Origin: Catellatospora citrea
Lineage (GTDB): Bacteria > Actinomycetota > Actinomycetes > Mycobacteriales > Micromonosporaceae
Direction of reading: 5' to 3'
NCBI RefSeq assembly: GCF_003610235.1
Contig: NZ_RAPR01000001.1
Span: 2,232,001-2,296,000, forward strand
DNA length: 64,000 nt
Shown here piece after piece: positions 48,445 through 60,780 of this stretch. The stretch's first letter is position 1. Each line of letters opens with the position of its first letter. The notes under the pieces were generated by a model. It saw nothing but the letters and a program-made list of their open reading frames with translations, was not told where the DNA came from and searched no databases. Made by a program: the position numbers and the translations under genes.

Positions 48445-48502
48445 AGCACCCTCCGTCTCCGCGCAATCACCCGGAGGTGGCCATGCGGTGACAGAGGGTG
48501 CT
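48445..48502 (-). terminator. Long imperfect hairpin after small secreted-protein gene
   Basis: AGCACCCTC / GAGGGTGCT form a perfect 9-bp pair, extended inward to 18 positions with two mismatches around a 22-nt loop. It lies downstream of the minus-strand gene ending at 48585 and upstream of the mraZ promoter, so it probably isolates the two. Confidence 0.5.
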
Positions 48503-48584
48503 TGACAGCTGCCTCTTGGTACTACTCAGTTATACGACCGTCGATCTGAAGGCACGTGGGCTCACGCGGTGACCGGAGCGGCGG

Positions 48585-48860
48585 TCAGTCCTCGGCGGCG
48601 TCGGCTTCGGCGTCGTCGCCGTCCTCCTCGGTCCGGGCCGCCGGCGCGGCGGCCTCCGGGCCGGCGTCCGAGTCCTCACCGGTCGGGCGGCGCTGGTCGC
48701 GGCGTGACTGCCCGTCGGGCTGGGCGGACGCGCTGGCGGAGGTCTTGGCGGCGGTGGGGGCGGGTTTGGCGGCCGGGGCGCCGAGCAGGCTGACCGCGGC
48801 GATACCGGCGCCCAGGCCCAGCAACAGACGGGCCGGGCGCCGCTCGGGGAGTTCGAGCAC
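48585..48860 (-). CDS. Small Ala/Pro-rich anchored or secreted protein
   Basis: A 91-residue protein of unknown function. A basic start (LELPERRPAR), a hydrophobic stretch of about 18 residues (LLLGLGAGIAAVSLLGAP) and then a disordered Ala/Pro/Glu/Asp-rich part suggest a signal peptide or N-terminal anchor with an acidic exposed tail. The GTG at 48860 has GGAAGGAC upstream. It is divergent from murT, 196 bp away. Confidence 0.55.
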   Translation of the reverse strand: MLELPERRPARLLLGLGAGIAAVSLLGAPAAKPAPTAAKTSASASAQPDGQSRRDQRRPTGEDSDAGPEAAAPAARTEEDGDDAEADAAED

Positions 48861-49043
48861 AGCGATGTCCTTCCAGGGGTGGGCCACCACTGTGCCAAGT
48901 GCTTGCCACCGGCCCGTGGTGCGCGTTCGCGCATGGCTGCCGTATCGTTTTACCCTTTCAGACCCGATTCGCGCAATACGCTGGGAAAACAGCCGACCGG
49001 ACAGTGGTTCACGCCACAGGCCTGACGCCGTCCGTGAGTCAGG

Positions 49044-49049
49044 TAGCCT
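49044..49049 (+). promoter_or_regulatory. -10 box of leaderless murT promoter
   Basis: TAGCCT lies 7 nt before the murT GTG with no ribosome site in between, the layout of a leaderless transcript. Confidence 0.55.
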
Positions 49050-49056
49050 CTCCGGC

Positions 49057-50316
49057 GTGACGGAGAACAAGCTGCCGCTGCGAGCCTCGCTCGCGGCATC
49101 GGTCTCGCGCACCGCCGCCGCGCTCTCGCGCGCCACCGGCCGGGGCGACGGATCGGTCATCGGCGGACGACTAGGCATGATGATCGACCCGGATCTGCTC
49201 GCCCACCTGGCGGCCGGGCGGCGTATCGCGCTGGTCTCCGGCACCAACGGCAAGACCACCACCACGCGGTTCACCGCGGCGGCGGTCGGCGTGCTGGGCG
49301 ACGTCGCCACGAACTCGTTCGGCGCGAACATGCCCACCGGCCACACGTCCGCGCTGGCCCGCGCCGGCGCCACGCCGTACGCCGTGCTGGAGGTCGACGA
49401 GCACTACCTCGCGCAGGTGCTCAAGGCCACCACGCCGCTCGTCGTCGCGCTGCTGAACCTGTCCCGCGACCAGCTCGACCGGGCCAAGGAGGTGGCGATG
49501 ATGGCGCAGCTGTGGCGCGACGCCCTCACCGACCACCCCGACGTGCACGTGGTCGCCAACGCCGACGACCCGATGGTCGTCTACGCCGCCGCCGCGCACG
49601 CCGCGGCAGGTGCCGGCCGGGTGACCTGGTTCTCCGCCGGTCAGCGCTGGCGCGAGGACGCGCACGTCTGCCCCGCCTGCGGCGCGCACATCGAGCGCGA
49701 CGAGGCCGACGCGGACTCCTGGCGGTGCGCCACCGGCGACCTGGTCCGACCGGCGCCGCAGTGGACCGTCGACGAGTCCGCCGTGATCGACCCCGAGGGC
49801 GTACGCCACGAGGTCAAGCTCCAGCTCCCCGGCAAGGTCAACGTCGGCAACGCGGCGACCGCGCTGGCCGTGGCGCACCGGTTCGGGGTCTCCCCCGCCG
49901 ACGCCGCGCCCAAGCTGGCCGAGGTCGCCAGCGTGGCCGGCCGCTACGCCCAGGTCGACCGGGACGGGCGCAACATCCGCCTGCTGCTGGCCAAGAACCC
50001 GGCCAGCTGGCTGGAGGCCTTCGACATGGCCGAGGAGCAGCCCACCCTGCTGTCGATCAACGCGCGGGACCCCGACGGCTTCGACACCAGCTGGCTGTTC
50101 GACGTCGACTTCGCGCCGCTGCGCGGCCGCCAGGTCCTCATCACCGGGGACCGGGCCTACGACCTCGCCGTACGGCTGCAGGTCAACGACGTCCCCTTCA
50201 CCCATGTGAAGACATTCGACGAGGCGGTCGCGGCGGTGCCGCCCGGCCGCCTGGAAGTGATCGCGAACTACACCGCGTTCCAGGACATCCGAGCGGAGTT
50301 GGATCGAGTTGTCTAG
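49057..50316 (+). CDS. murT: Lipid II isoglutaminyl synthase subunit MurT
   Basis: Mur-ligase-like subunit that activates the D-Glu carboxylate of lipid II for amidation by GatD-derived ammonia, 419 residues. The ATP loop GTNGKTTT is at 62-69; ALLNLSRDQLDRAKEV and the C-terminal DUF1727 region (LAKNPASWLEAFDM, DTSWLFDVDF) are typical. The usual zinc ribbon is incomplete: C205, C208 and C224 are present, but the fourth Cys position is Gly (CATG). The GTG start looks leaderless. It overlaps gatD by 8 bp. Confidence 0.93.
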   Translation: MTENKLPLRASLAASVSRTAAALSRATGRGDGSVIGGRLGMMIDPDLLAHLAAGRRIALVSGTNGKTTTTRFTAAAVGVLGDVATNSFGANMPTGHTSALARAGATPYAVLEVDEHYLAQVLKATTPLVVALLNLSRDQLDRAKEVAMMAQLWRDALTDHPDVHVVANADDPMVVYAAAAHAAAGAGRVTWFSAGQRWREDAHVCPACGAHIERDEADADSWRCATGDLVRPAPQWTVDESAVIDPEGVRHEVKLQLPGKVNVGNAATALAVAHRFGVSPADAAPKLAEVASVAGRYAQVDRDGRNIRLLLAKNPASWLEAFDMAEEQPTLLSINARDPDGFDTSWLFDVDFAPLRGRQVLITGDRAYDLAVRLQVNDVPFTHVKTFDEAVAAVPPGRLEVIANYTAFQDIRAELDRVV

Positions 50317-51016
50317 CGCACTCCAGATCGTCTGGGTCTACCCCGACCTGCTGTCCACCTACGGCGACCGCGGCAACATGCTGATCCTGGCGCACCGCGC
50401 CAAGCTGCGCGGCATCCCCGCCGAGACCGTCGAGGTGCGCTCCGACCAGGCGCTGCCCGACGGGGACATCTACCTCATCGGCGGCGGCGAGGACGGCCCG
50501 CAGGCGCTGGCCGCCCAGCGGCTGCTGGCCGACCGCGGCCTGCACCGCGCCGTGGACCGCCGTGCGGTCGTGTTCGCCGTCTGCGCCGGCTACCAGCTGC
50601 TCGGCAACAGCTTCTTCGCCAAGGGCGCCAAGTGCGACGGCCTGGGCCTGCTCGACCTGCACTCCGACCGCGGCCCCACCCGGGCCGTCGGCGAGCTGGC
50701 CGGCGACATCGATCCCGCGCTGGGCCTGCCCATGCTCACCGGCTTCGAGAACCACGGCGGCCGCACCCACCTCGGCCCCGGGGTCAAGCCGCTGGCCAAG
50801 GTCCGCGCCGGCATCGGCAACGACGGCGCGACCGAGGGCGCGTGGTCCGGCACCGTCATCGGCACGTACTCGCACGGCCCCGCCCTGTCGCGCAACCCGG
50901 CCCTGGCCGACCTGCTGCTGCGCTGGGCGACCGGCGAGGACACCCTCGCCGCCGCCGACGACACCTGGCACACCCGCCTGCGCAGCGAGCGCCTCGGCGC
51001 CGCGGGACTCGTGTGA
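50309..51016 (+). CDS. gatD: Lipid II isoglutaminyl synthase glutaminase subunit GatD
   Basis: Class I glutamine amidotransferase-like partner of MurT, 235 residues. The nucleophile is C92 in VFAVCAGYQLLG and the catalytic His is H189 in TYSHGP; YPDLLSTYGDRGN and the GFENHGG segment are family features. Together they amidate D-Glu to D-isoglutamine in lipid II. The TTG start lies within the end of murT with GGAGTTGGA upstream; the stop overlaps the next gene (GTGA). Confidence 0.92.
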   Translation: MSSALQIVWVYPDLLSTYGDRGNMLILAHRAKLRGIPAETVEVRSDQALPDGDIYLIGGGEDGPQALAAQRLLADRGLHRAVDRRAVVFAVCAGYQLLGNSFFAKGAKCDGLGLLDLHSDRGPTRAVGELAGDIDPALGLPMLTGFENHGGRTHLGPGVKPLAKVRAGIGNDGATEGAWSGTVIGTYSHGPALSRNPALADLLLRWATGEDTLAAADDTWHTRLRSERLGAAGLV

Positions 51017-51846
51017 CCGCCGCTTCCGAGGTCACGACCTCGCCAGAGCCCGGCACCGCGTCAGCCGACCCCGCCGCCACGGGCCGGCCGGACATCGCAG
51101 CAGCGGAGCCGACCCGTCCCGGAACACCGATGCGCTCGGCACAGCCCGACGCCGGGTCAGCGGATGCGGCTCAGCCGGCACCGGCCGGGCGCGGAACCGG
51201 CACCCACTGGCCCCGCCTGGTCGCGCTCGCCGGGCTGGTCGGGCTGGCCGGCTTCGCCGCGTGGAAGCTGCCGCTGGAGAAGCTGCCCGCCTGGGTGGAC
51301 CAGCTCGGCCCGGCCGCTCCGGTGGTCGCGGTGCTGGTCTGCACGGTGCTGCTGTGCGCGCTGGTGCCGCGTACCGCGATCTCGCTGGGCTGCGGGGCGC
51401 TGTTCGGCGCGATCGGCGGGGCCGTCTGGTCGTTGACCGCGGCGCTGCTGGCCGCGACGATCACGTACGCCGCCGGGCGCTGGGCGGGGCGTGACTTCGT
51501 CGCCGCGCACGCCGGTGACCGGCTGGCCCGGCTCGACCGGTGGCTGGCCCGGCGCGGCCTGCTGGCCGTCATGGTGGTCCGGCTGCAGCCGATCGCCCCG
51601 TTCGGCCTGGTCGGATACGCGTACGGAACCAGTTCGGTGCGCTTCCGGCACTACCTGCTGGGCACCGCGCTGGGCGGGCTGCCGTCGTCGTTCAGCTACG
51701 CCACCATCGGCGCGGCCGCGATCGCCCCGCACTCGCTGAGCTGGCTCACCTTCATCCCGGCCGCGACCGGCATCCTGATCAGCGCCGCCGCAGCCCTGCA
51801 CTGGCGCCGCCAGACCCGCACCACCGCCCGCCCGGCCACCGCCTGA
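51013..51846 (+). CDS. VTT-domain (TVP38/TMEM64-type) membrane protein
   Basis: A 277-residue membrane protein. A Pro/Ala-rich cytoplasmic start (about 1-65) is followed by helices from about 67 to 260 and the VTT core: CGALFGAIGGAVWS, then GRWAGRDF, RLQPIAPFGLVGYAYG and LGTALGGLPSSFSYATIG. Such proteins are linked to lipid scrambling or membrane homeostasis in other systems. It is coupled to gatD by a GTGA overlap, so it may act on wall-lipid metabolism, which is an inference. Its TGA abuts the stop of the convergent vapC. Confidence 0.85.
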   Translation: MTAASEVTTSPEPGTASADPAATGRPDIAAAEPTRPGTPMRSAQPDAGSADAAQPAPAGRGTGTHWPRLVALAGLVGLAGFAAWKLPLEKLPAWVDQLGPAAPVVAVLVCTVLLCALVPRTAISLGCGALFGAIGGAVWSLTAALLAATITYAAGRWAGRDFVAAHAGDRLARLDRWLARRGLLAVMVVRLQPIAPFGLVGYAYGTSSVRFRHYLLGTALGGLPSSFSYATIGAAAIAPHSLSWLTFIPAATGILISAAAALHWRRQTRTTARPATA

Positions 51847-52260
51847 TCAGTCGGCGGTGCCGGCCGGCACGACCCACTGCGTGGGCTGGCCGGTGACCGC
51901 GGCGATGGTGTCGAAGTCGCGGTCGTAGTGCAGCACGGTCAGCCGTTGCAGTTCCGCGGTCGCCGCGAGCAGCAGGTCCGGTATGGACGCGGCACGGTGC
52001 TGCCCGCGGCGCGCGAGTTCATGCTGCACTTCCGCGGCGCGCTCCCAGGCACGTTCGGCGACCGGCACCCACGCGAAGGCCAGCCGGAAGCGCCGCGCAC
52101 CGGCCTCGTACTCGGCGAGGTTGCGGGCTGAGTAGAGGGTCTCCAGCTCGGAGACGGGGCACATCGCCACCCGGCCGGACTCGATCAGCGGGCCGAGCAC
52201 CGCCAGCACGGCCGGATGCCGCAGCCGGTGCAGCGCGCTGGTGTCGACCAGGTAGGTCAC
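51847..52260 (-). CDS. VapC-type PIN-domain toxin
   Basis: A 137-residue PIN RNase of a type II toxin-antitoxin pair. The acidic active-site residues are in place: YLVDTSAL, SELETLYS, IPDLLLAATA and YDRDFDTI. The GTG at 52260 is chosen because it overlaps the antitoxin stop (GTGA); a GTG two codons upstream is also in frame. Cleavage target cannot be predicted. Confidence 0.9.
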   Translation of the reverse strand: MTYLVDTSALHRLRHPAVLAVLGPLIESGRVAMCPVSELETLYSARNLAEYEAGARRFRLAFAWVPVAERAWERAAEVQHELARRGQHRAASIPDLLLAATAELQRLTVLHYDRDFDTIAAVTGQPTQWVVPAGTAD

Positions 52261-52463
52261 GACCACGCGGCGGCGCGGACGGCCTCGTCGCCGAGGTCGG
52301 CAAAGGCGCCGCCGGCGAACATCTCGATGACGTCACGTCGTGCCTTGGCCGCGATCACCTCACGGATCGCGAGCCGGACCGCCTCGGTGTTCTTCGTGGT
52401 GCCGAGGATGTCCTTGGCCTGCGTGAGTTCTTCCTGGTCGATGTCGACGAGCACCTGGGTCAC
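52257..52463 (-). CDS. VapB-type ribbon-helix-helix antitoxin
   Basis: A 68-residue protein: an RHH DNA-binding part (TQVLVDIDQEELTQAKDIL, TTKNTEAVRLAIREVI) and a C-terminal tail that should wrap the VapC active site (EMFAGGAFADLGDEA). It is directly upstream of, and overlaps, vapC. The GTG start has GGAG upstream. It probably autoregulates through the palindrome just upstream. Confidence 0.85.
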   Translation of the reverse strand: MTQVLVDIDQEELTQAKDILGTTKNTEAVRLAIREVIAAKARRDVIEMFAGGAFADLGDEAVRAAAWS

Positions 52464-52476
52464 CGCGCCGCTCCGA

Positions 52477-52486
52477 TCTTTAAAGA
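52477..52486. promoter_or_regulatory. Palindrome upstream of vapB
   Basis: Perfect 10-bp palindrome TCTTTAAAGA, 14 nt before the vapB GTG, in GC-rich surroundings. Its position fits an operator overlapping the vapBC promoter. Confidence 0.45.
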
Positions 52487-52563
52487 ATCGTCACTCAGAA
52501 GTTTAATGAGCGACGCCCTAGATCGTAAGAGCCGCTGGTGGCGGCCTACGTCGGAGACGTTAA

Positions 52564-52607
52564 GAAGGGCACCTTCCATAACGCGGAGCGTTAAGAAGGT
52601 GCCCTTC
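52564..52607 (-). terminator. Terminator hairpin after leuS
   Basis: Perfect 13-bp stem GAAGGGCACCTTC / GAAGGTGCCCTTC with an 18-nt loop, 12 nt after the leuS stop. The arms are each preceded by GTTAAGAAGG as a direct repeat. I recall related GTTAAgAAGG...CCCTTC elements as common intergenic repeats in this family of bacteria. Confidence 0.7.
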
Positions 52608-52618
52608 CTTCGGACAGC

Positions 52619-55432
<2,814 letters not shown>

Positions 55433-55517
55433 GTCCAGGTCCTCACGAGTCAGATCAAGATCAAAGTCATCGGGCGGTATGCGGACGCCTCAGCGCGTCG
55501 CGGCGTGCTCCAGGCAT

Positions 55518-55542
55518 AAAAAATCCCCTCACGCAGGAGGGG
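55518..55542 (-). terminator. Attenuator terminator upstream of leuS
   Basis: On the minus strand CCCCTC, six loop bases, GAGGGG and then a run of six T form a classic intrinsic terminator, about 85 nt before leuS and after the Leu-rich leader peptide. U-run terminators are rare in this GC-rich window, which makes a regulatory role more likely. Confidence 0.7.
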
Positions 55543-55544
55543 TC

Positions 55545-55580
55545 GCCGTGCTCACGCGCGCTCTGTCGCGTCAGCACGGC
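55545..55580 (-). promoter_or_regulatory. Leader stem overlapping leader-peptide stop
   Basis: GCCGTGCT (minus strand, complement at 55573-55580) pairs perfectly with AGCACGGC (complement at 55545-55552). The stem includes the end of the leader peptide and sits just before the terminator, so a ribosome stalled at the Leu codons should disturb it. The exact antiterminator pairing was not resolved. Confidence 0.45.
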
Positions 55581-55609
55581 TCACTAAGGAGCGCCAGGGC
55601 CCAAGCCAT
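55571..55609 (-). CDS. Leucine leader peptide of leuS
   Basis: A 12-residue peptide MAWALALLSEPC with three Leu codons (CTG, CTC, CTT) in four consecutive alternate positions. It is followed by a stem and an intrinsic terminator before leuS. The ATG is 6 nt after TATCAT, so the transcript should be leaderless and begin with the leader peptide. When charged tRNA-Leu is scarce, ribosome stalling at the Leu codons could favour readthrough into leuS. The scheme is inferred from known actinobacterial leader-peptide attenuators. Confidence 0.65.
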   Translation of the reverse strand: MAWALALLSEPC

Positions 55610-55942
55610 GCCCGCATGATACCCCCGGGCGCTCTGCCGCCGCATCTCGCATAGCGCGCAGACCGCCCGATCCGGCGCGTCACGTGACAGCCGGGTCCTG
55701 CCATTGCCGCATGCGCCGCACCTACGGAACACTGCGGACAAGGCTCTCACTCCCATGCGAGCCTGCCCGACACGCCGTGCCGGCCAACCGGCCAGGTACT
55801 TGCCCTGCGAAGCAACCTCCCCGACGGAGGTCGGCGTTCTGTCGGGGCGCAGGTGATCAGAATGGTGGGAGGCCAGGGTGAGCGCAGGATGCGCCCGTCC
55901 CACGGGGGCCAGGCCCCGCAGTTGCGAACTACAGGAGGACAT
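55610..55942. other. Divergent intergenic region leuS leader / moxR
   Basis: A 333-bp stretch. Beyond the leuS-leader -10 box it contains overlapping small stems at 55815-55847 (ACCTCC/GGAGGT and CCCCGAC/GTCGGGG) that may belong to the moxR leader, and the AGGAGG of moxR at 55933-55938. No gene is supported in it. Confidence 0.5.
55616..55621 (-). promoter_or_regulatory. -10 box of leuS leader promoter
   Basis: TATCAT on the minus strand, 6 nt before the leader-peptide ATG. It is the best -10 match near leuS; no clear -35 is seen. Confidence 0.55.
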
Positions 55943-56992
<1,050 letters not shown>

Positions 56993-56995
56993 CCG

Positions 56996-58297
56996 ATGCG
57001 TGAGGCGCTGCGCGGGCTCACCACCCGCGGCCGCTCGTTCCTCGCCGCGGGGGCGGCCGCGCTGCTGTGCGCGCTCGCCCTCGGCGAGAAGGACCTGATG
57101 CGGGTGGCGGTGCTGCTGGTGGCGCTGCCGCTGATGGCGGCGGCGTACGTCGGCCGGGCGCGCTACAAGCTCGCCTGCACGCGCAGCCTCGACCCGTACC
57201 GGGTGCAGGCCGGCGGCAGCGCGCGGGTGCTGCTCCGGCTGCAGAACATGTCCCGCCTGCCCACCGGCACGCTGCTGCTGGAGGACCGGCTGCCGTACGC
57301 GCTGGGCAGCCGGCCCCGCCTCGTGCTGGAGCGTCTCGGCGCGCAGCAGGCCAGCTCGGTGGCATACACCGTGCGCGCCGAGCTGCGCGGCCGCTACGAG
57401 GTCGGCCCGCTGACGCTGCGCATGACCGACCCGTTCGGGCTGTGCGAGCTGACCCGCTCGTTCCCCAGCGCCGACAAGCTCACCGTCATCCCGAACGTGT
57501 CGGCCCTGCAGCTGGTGCGCCTGGCCGGGGAGTACTCCGGCACCGGCGACAGCCGGGCCCGCTCGGTCGCGGTGCACGGCGAGGACGACGCCGCGACCCG
57601 CGAGTACCGCCGCGGCGACGACCTGCGCCGGGTGCACTGGCGGTCGACCGCGCGGGTCGGCGAGCTGATGGTGCGCCGCGAGGAGCAGCCGTGGGAGAGC
57701 CGGGCGACCGTCCTGCTCGACACTCGGCTGGGCGCGCACCGGGGCGAGGGCCCGACGGCCAGCTTCGAGTGGGCGGTGTCGGCCTCGGCCAGCATCGCGG
57801 TGCACCTGCGCCAGGCCGGATACCGGCTGCGCCTGGTCACCGACGCCGGCGCCGACATCGACGCCACCGAGGGCGTCGGCGACGGCATGCTGCTCGACCA
57901 CCTGGCCGAGGTGAAGGCGTCCCCGCGCGGCGACGTCGCCGGCCTGGTCGAGCACACCCGGCGGCGCGCCGACGGCGGCCTGATCATCGCGGTGCTGGGC
58001 CTGCTCACCGCCGAGGAGGCCCGCCTGCTGTCGGCCCTGCGCACCAGCGGCACCACCTGCGTGGCGTTCTTCCTGGACGCCAGCACCTGGCTCAACCTGC
58101 CCGCGCCGGCCCGCGAGGCCGCCGAGCACGAGCACGCGGCGGCGGCGCTGTCGCTGATGCAGAGCGGCTGGCGGGTCGTGCGGGTCAAGCACGGCGACCA
58201 GCTGCCCACGCTGTGGCCGCAGGCGGCCCGGGGCCAGCAGGGCTTCGCGGTGCGCGCGGCGATGGCCGAGACGGTCACCATGGGAGGCGGCCGATGA
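56996..58297 (+). CDS. DUF58 domain protein
   Basis: A 433-residue protein with two N-terminal membrane helices (about 14-30 and 34-52), a beta-rich region and the DUF58 core EDDAATREYRRGDDLRRVHWRSTARVGELMVRREEQP, followed by a vWA-like fold. It regularly partners MoxR ATPases. It begins 3 bp after moxR, and its stop overlaps the transglutaminase gene (ATGA). Confidence 0.9.
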   Translation: MREALRGLTTRGRSFLAAGAAALLCALALGEKDLMRVAVLLVALPLMAAAYVGRARYKLACTRSLDPYRVQAGGSARVLLRLQNMSRLPTGTLLLEDRLPYALGSRPRLVLERLGAQQASSVAYTVRAELRGRYEVGPLTLRMTDPFGLCELTRSFPSADKLTVIPNVSALQLVRLAGEYSGTGDSRARSVAVHGEDDAATREYRRGDDLRRVHWRSTARVGELMVRREEQPWESRATVLLDTRLGAHRGEGPTASFEWAVSASASIAVHLRQAGYRLRLVTDAGADIDATEGVGDGMLLDHLAEVKASPRGDVAGLVEHTRRRADGGLIIAVLGLLTAEEARLLSALRTSGTTCVAFFLDASTWLNLPAPAREAAEHEHAAAALSLMQSGWRVVRVKHGDQLPTLWPQAARGQQGFAVRAAMAETVTMGGGR

Positions 58298-60756
58298 ACT
58301 CACGACGTCATCTGGGCCTGGTCGCGGGCGCGGCCACGGTGCTCGCCTCGGCCCCGATCTCGCAGATCTTCGCCGGCTGGAGCTGGCTGTTCGAGGGCGG
58401 GCTCATGGTCGCGATGGTGACCGGGGCCGCGCTGGGGGCGCGCTCGCTACGCGGGCGGCTCTGGGCCCAGCTGCTGGCCATGCTGGCCGCCCTGCTCATC
58501 GGCCTGACCTGGCTGTTCGGCGAGGACACCGCGATCGGAGGGCTGATCCCGACGCCGGACACGTTCGCCCAGTTCGGCAGGCTGTTCGCGCTGGCCGGCG
58601 AGGAGGTCCAGAAGAGCTACGTGCCGGTGCCCGACCTGGACGGGCTGCTGTTCGTCAGCGCGCTGGGCATGGGCGCGGTGGCGATCCTGGTGGACCTGTG
58701 CGCGGTGGGGCTGCGTCGCCCGGCGCTGGCAGGCCTGCCGATGCTGGCCATCTACTCGGTGCCGGTCGCGGTCTATGTGGACTCGGTGACGCCGATCCCG
58801 TTCATCGTCGGCTCGACCGGCTTCCTGTGGCTGCTGGTCAGCGACAACGTCGACCGGGTGCGCCGCTTCGGCCGCCGGTTCACCGGCGAGGGCCGCGGCG
58901 TCGACGTCTGGGAGCCGTCCCCGCTGGCATCGGCCGGTCGGCGGCTGGCCGTGGTCGGCGTGCTGGCGGCGGTCGCGCTGCCGCTGGCGGTGCCCGCGAT
59001 GAGCGCGGGCTTCCTCGGCGACTTCGGCTCCGGCGACGGCCTCGGCCAGGCCGGCAAGGGCCCCCGCGGCAACGGCCGGGTGGACCTGTTCGCCGAGCTG
59101 AGCGGGCGGCTCAAGCAGGCCGGCGTGCAGGACATGGTGAAGGTCACCACCAACGACCCGGACCCGTTCTACATGCGCTTCGGGGTCGCCGACCAGATCA
59201 GCGGCGGCGGCTTCGCCAGCCACCAGCCCACCGGCCAGCCGGTCAGCGACAACCTGCCCGACCCGGCCGGGCTGGACCTCAGCGCGGTGCGCTCGCAGGC
59301 CGCGACGGCCCGCGTCGTGATCACCGAGAACTTCGCCATGCCGCTGCTGCCGGTCTACTCGGCGCCGACGTCGGTCCGCGGGCTGGACGCCGCGTGGTCG
59401 TACGACCCGTCGCTGCAGATCGTCTACTCGCAGCGAGCCAACTCCGCCGAGCTGTCGTACGAGTTCGACTACGTGCGCGCGGAGTTCACCCCCGACCAGC
59501 TGCGCACCGCGCCGACCATGGCCGCGTCCGACGCCAACCAGCGCGAGTACAGCCGGGTGCCCGAGGTGGCCCAGGTGCGGACCCTGGTGGACAAGCTGGT
59601 CGAGGGCAAGACGAACAACTACGACCGGGTCCGCGCGCTCTACGACCACTTCTCGGCCAAGAACGGCTTCAAGTACGACGTGGCTGCCCCGGCGGGCACC
59701 TCCGGCGCGGCCATCGCGGACTTCCTGAACAACAAGCGCGGCTTCTGCGAGCAGTACGCCGCGGCGCTGGCCTGGATGGTGCGCACCGCGAACATCCCGG
59801 CGCGGGTGGCGTTCGGCTTCACGCTGGGCGGTTCGGCGGACAACGGCACCCGCACCCTCACCAACCGCAACCTGCACGCCTGGACCGAGGTCTACTTCTC
59901 CGGGTTCGGCTGGGTGCCGTTCGACGCGACCCCCTCGACGTACGTGGTGGGCTCGGCCCCCACGGCGTGGGCCCCGGACGTGGACGCGCCCGAGACGGCC
60001 CCGGGCGGCGTGCGCCCCTCGCTGAGCCCGGGTGCCAGCGGCGGCCCGGAGGGGCCGGGCGGCCCGTCACGGGACCCGATCGACCCCGACGGCGGCGTGA
60101 TCGGCCCGATCCTCATCGACGACGAGCTGCCCACCTGGGTCTGGGTGGTGAGCGGCGGCGTGGTTCTGCTGCTGGCACTGCTGATCACCCCGGCGCTGCG
60201 GCGCACGATGCTGCGCCGGCGGCGTGGCATGCGCACCGCGGCGGCGGCGCCCTCCGGCGGCGGGTTCGCCGAGGTCGGCGTCTCCGCGGCGGACCTGACC
60301 ATGACCGTGGTCGAGGACACCGACGCGGCCCGGCGGCAGGCCCACGCGGCCTGGGACGAGCTCATCGACACGATGATCGACCACCGGCTGGTGGTCGATC
60401 CGGCGGAGACCCCGCGGACCACGGTTGAGCGGCTGATCAAGACCGCGCTGCCCGCCTCGGCGGCCGTCGAGCAGGCACGCCTGCTCGGCATGGCCGAGGA
60501 GCGGGCACGGTACGCACCGGTGCCGCTGTCGGCCGAACGCCTCACCCCGGCTGTCCGGGCGGTGCGCCAGGCCATCGCGGGCGAGGCCGACCGGGGCGTG
60601 CGCCTGACCGCGCTGCTGATGCCGCCGTCGGTGCTGCTGCGGTGGCGCAACGCGGCGTACGCCGGGTTCACCGCGCTGTCGGTGCGGATGTCCCGGCTGA
60701 GCGGGATCGGCAAGCGGGTGCTGGGGCCACTGCGGCCCGGGCGACTGCTGCGCTGA
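58294..60756 (+). CDS. TgpA-like membrane transglutaminase
   Basis: An 820-residue protein: about six N-terminal membrane helices (to about 250), a TgpA-type N domain, an extracytoplasmic transglutaminase core, a Pro/Gly-rich linker, another membrane helix (about 615-635) and a cytoplasmic C-domain (DUF4129-like). The catalytic triad is visible: C485 in GFCEQYA, H528 in NLHAWTEV and D544 in PFDATPS. It may crosslink or cleave surface proteins. It is ATGA-coupled to the DUF58 gene. Confidence 0.92.
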   Translation: MNSRRHLGLVAGAATVLASAPISQIFAGWSWLFEGGLMVAMVTGAALGARSLRGRLWAQLLAMLAALLIGLTWLFGEDTAIGGLIPTPDTFAQFGRLFALAGEEVQKSYVPVPDLDGLLFVSALGMGAVAILVDLCAVGLRRPALAGLPMLAIYSVPVAVYVDSVTPIPFIVGSTGFLWLLVSDNVDRVRRFGRRFTGEGRGVDVWEPSPLASAGRRLAVVGVLAAVALPLAVPAMSAGFLGDFGSGDGLGQAGKGPRGNGRVDLFAELSGRLKQAGVQDMVKVTTNDPDPFYMRFGVADQISGGGFASHQPTGQPVSDNLPDPAGLDLSAVRSQAATARVVITENFAMPLLPVYSAPTSVRGLDAAWSYDPSLQIVYSQRANSAELSYEFDYVRAEFTPDQLRTAPTMAASDANQREYSRVPEVAQVRTLVDKLVEGKTNNYDRVRALYDHFSAKNGFKYDVAAPAGTSGAAIADFLNNKRGFCEQYAAALAWMVRTANIPARVAFGFTLGGSADNGTRTLTNRNLHAWTEVYFSGFGWVPFDATPSTYVVGSAPTAWAPDVDAPETAPGGVRPSLSPGASGGPEGPGGPSRDPIDPDGGVIGPILIDDELPTWVWVVSGGVVLLLALLITPALRRTMLRRRRGMRTAAAAPSGGGFAEVGVSAADLTMTVVEDTDAARRQAHAAWDELIDTMIDHRLVVDPAETPRTTVERLIKTALPASAAVEQARLLGMAEERARYAPVPLSAERLTPAVRAVRQAIAGEADRGVRLTALLMPPSVLLRWRNAAYAGFTALSVRMSRLSGIGKRVLGPLRPGRLLR

Positions 60757-60780
60757 CCCGCGTTTCGAGCCGAGCGTGAG

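Larger units (their letters stand above)
48179..48584. other. Intergenic region upstream of mraZ
   Basis: A 406-bp stretch with no supported gene. From left to right it holds the mraZ leader, the MraZ boxes and promoter (48273-48314), an unassigned block, and a long imperfect hairpin (48445-48502) beyond the small secreted-protein gene. No tRNA or RNase P-like features are seen. Confidence 0.6.

Noticed and set aside
48315..48530. Possible structured RNA gene upstream of mraZ
   Set aside because: A long hairpin is present, but I find no conserved RNase P, tmRNA or 6S elements; a terminator explains it.
55815..55847. Riboswitch in the moxR leader
   Set aside because: Small alternative stems exist but no recognisable riboswitch core.
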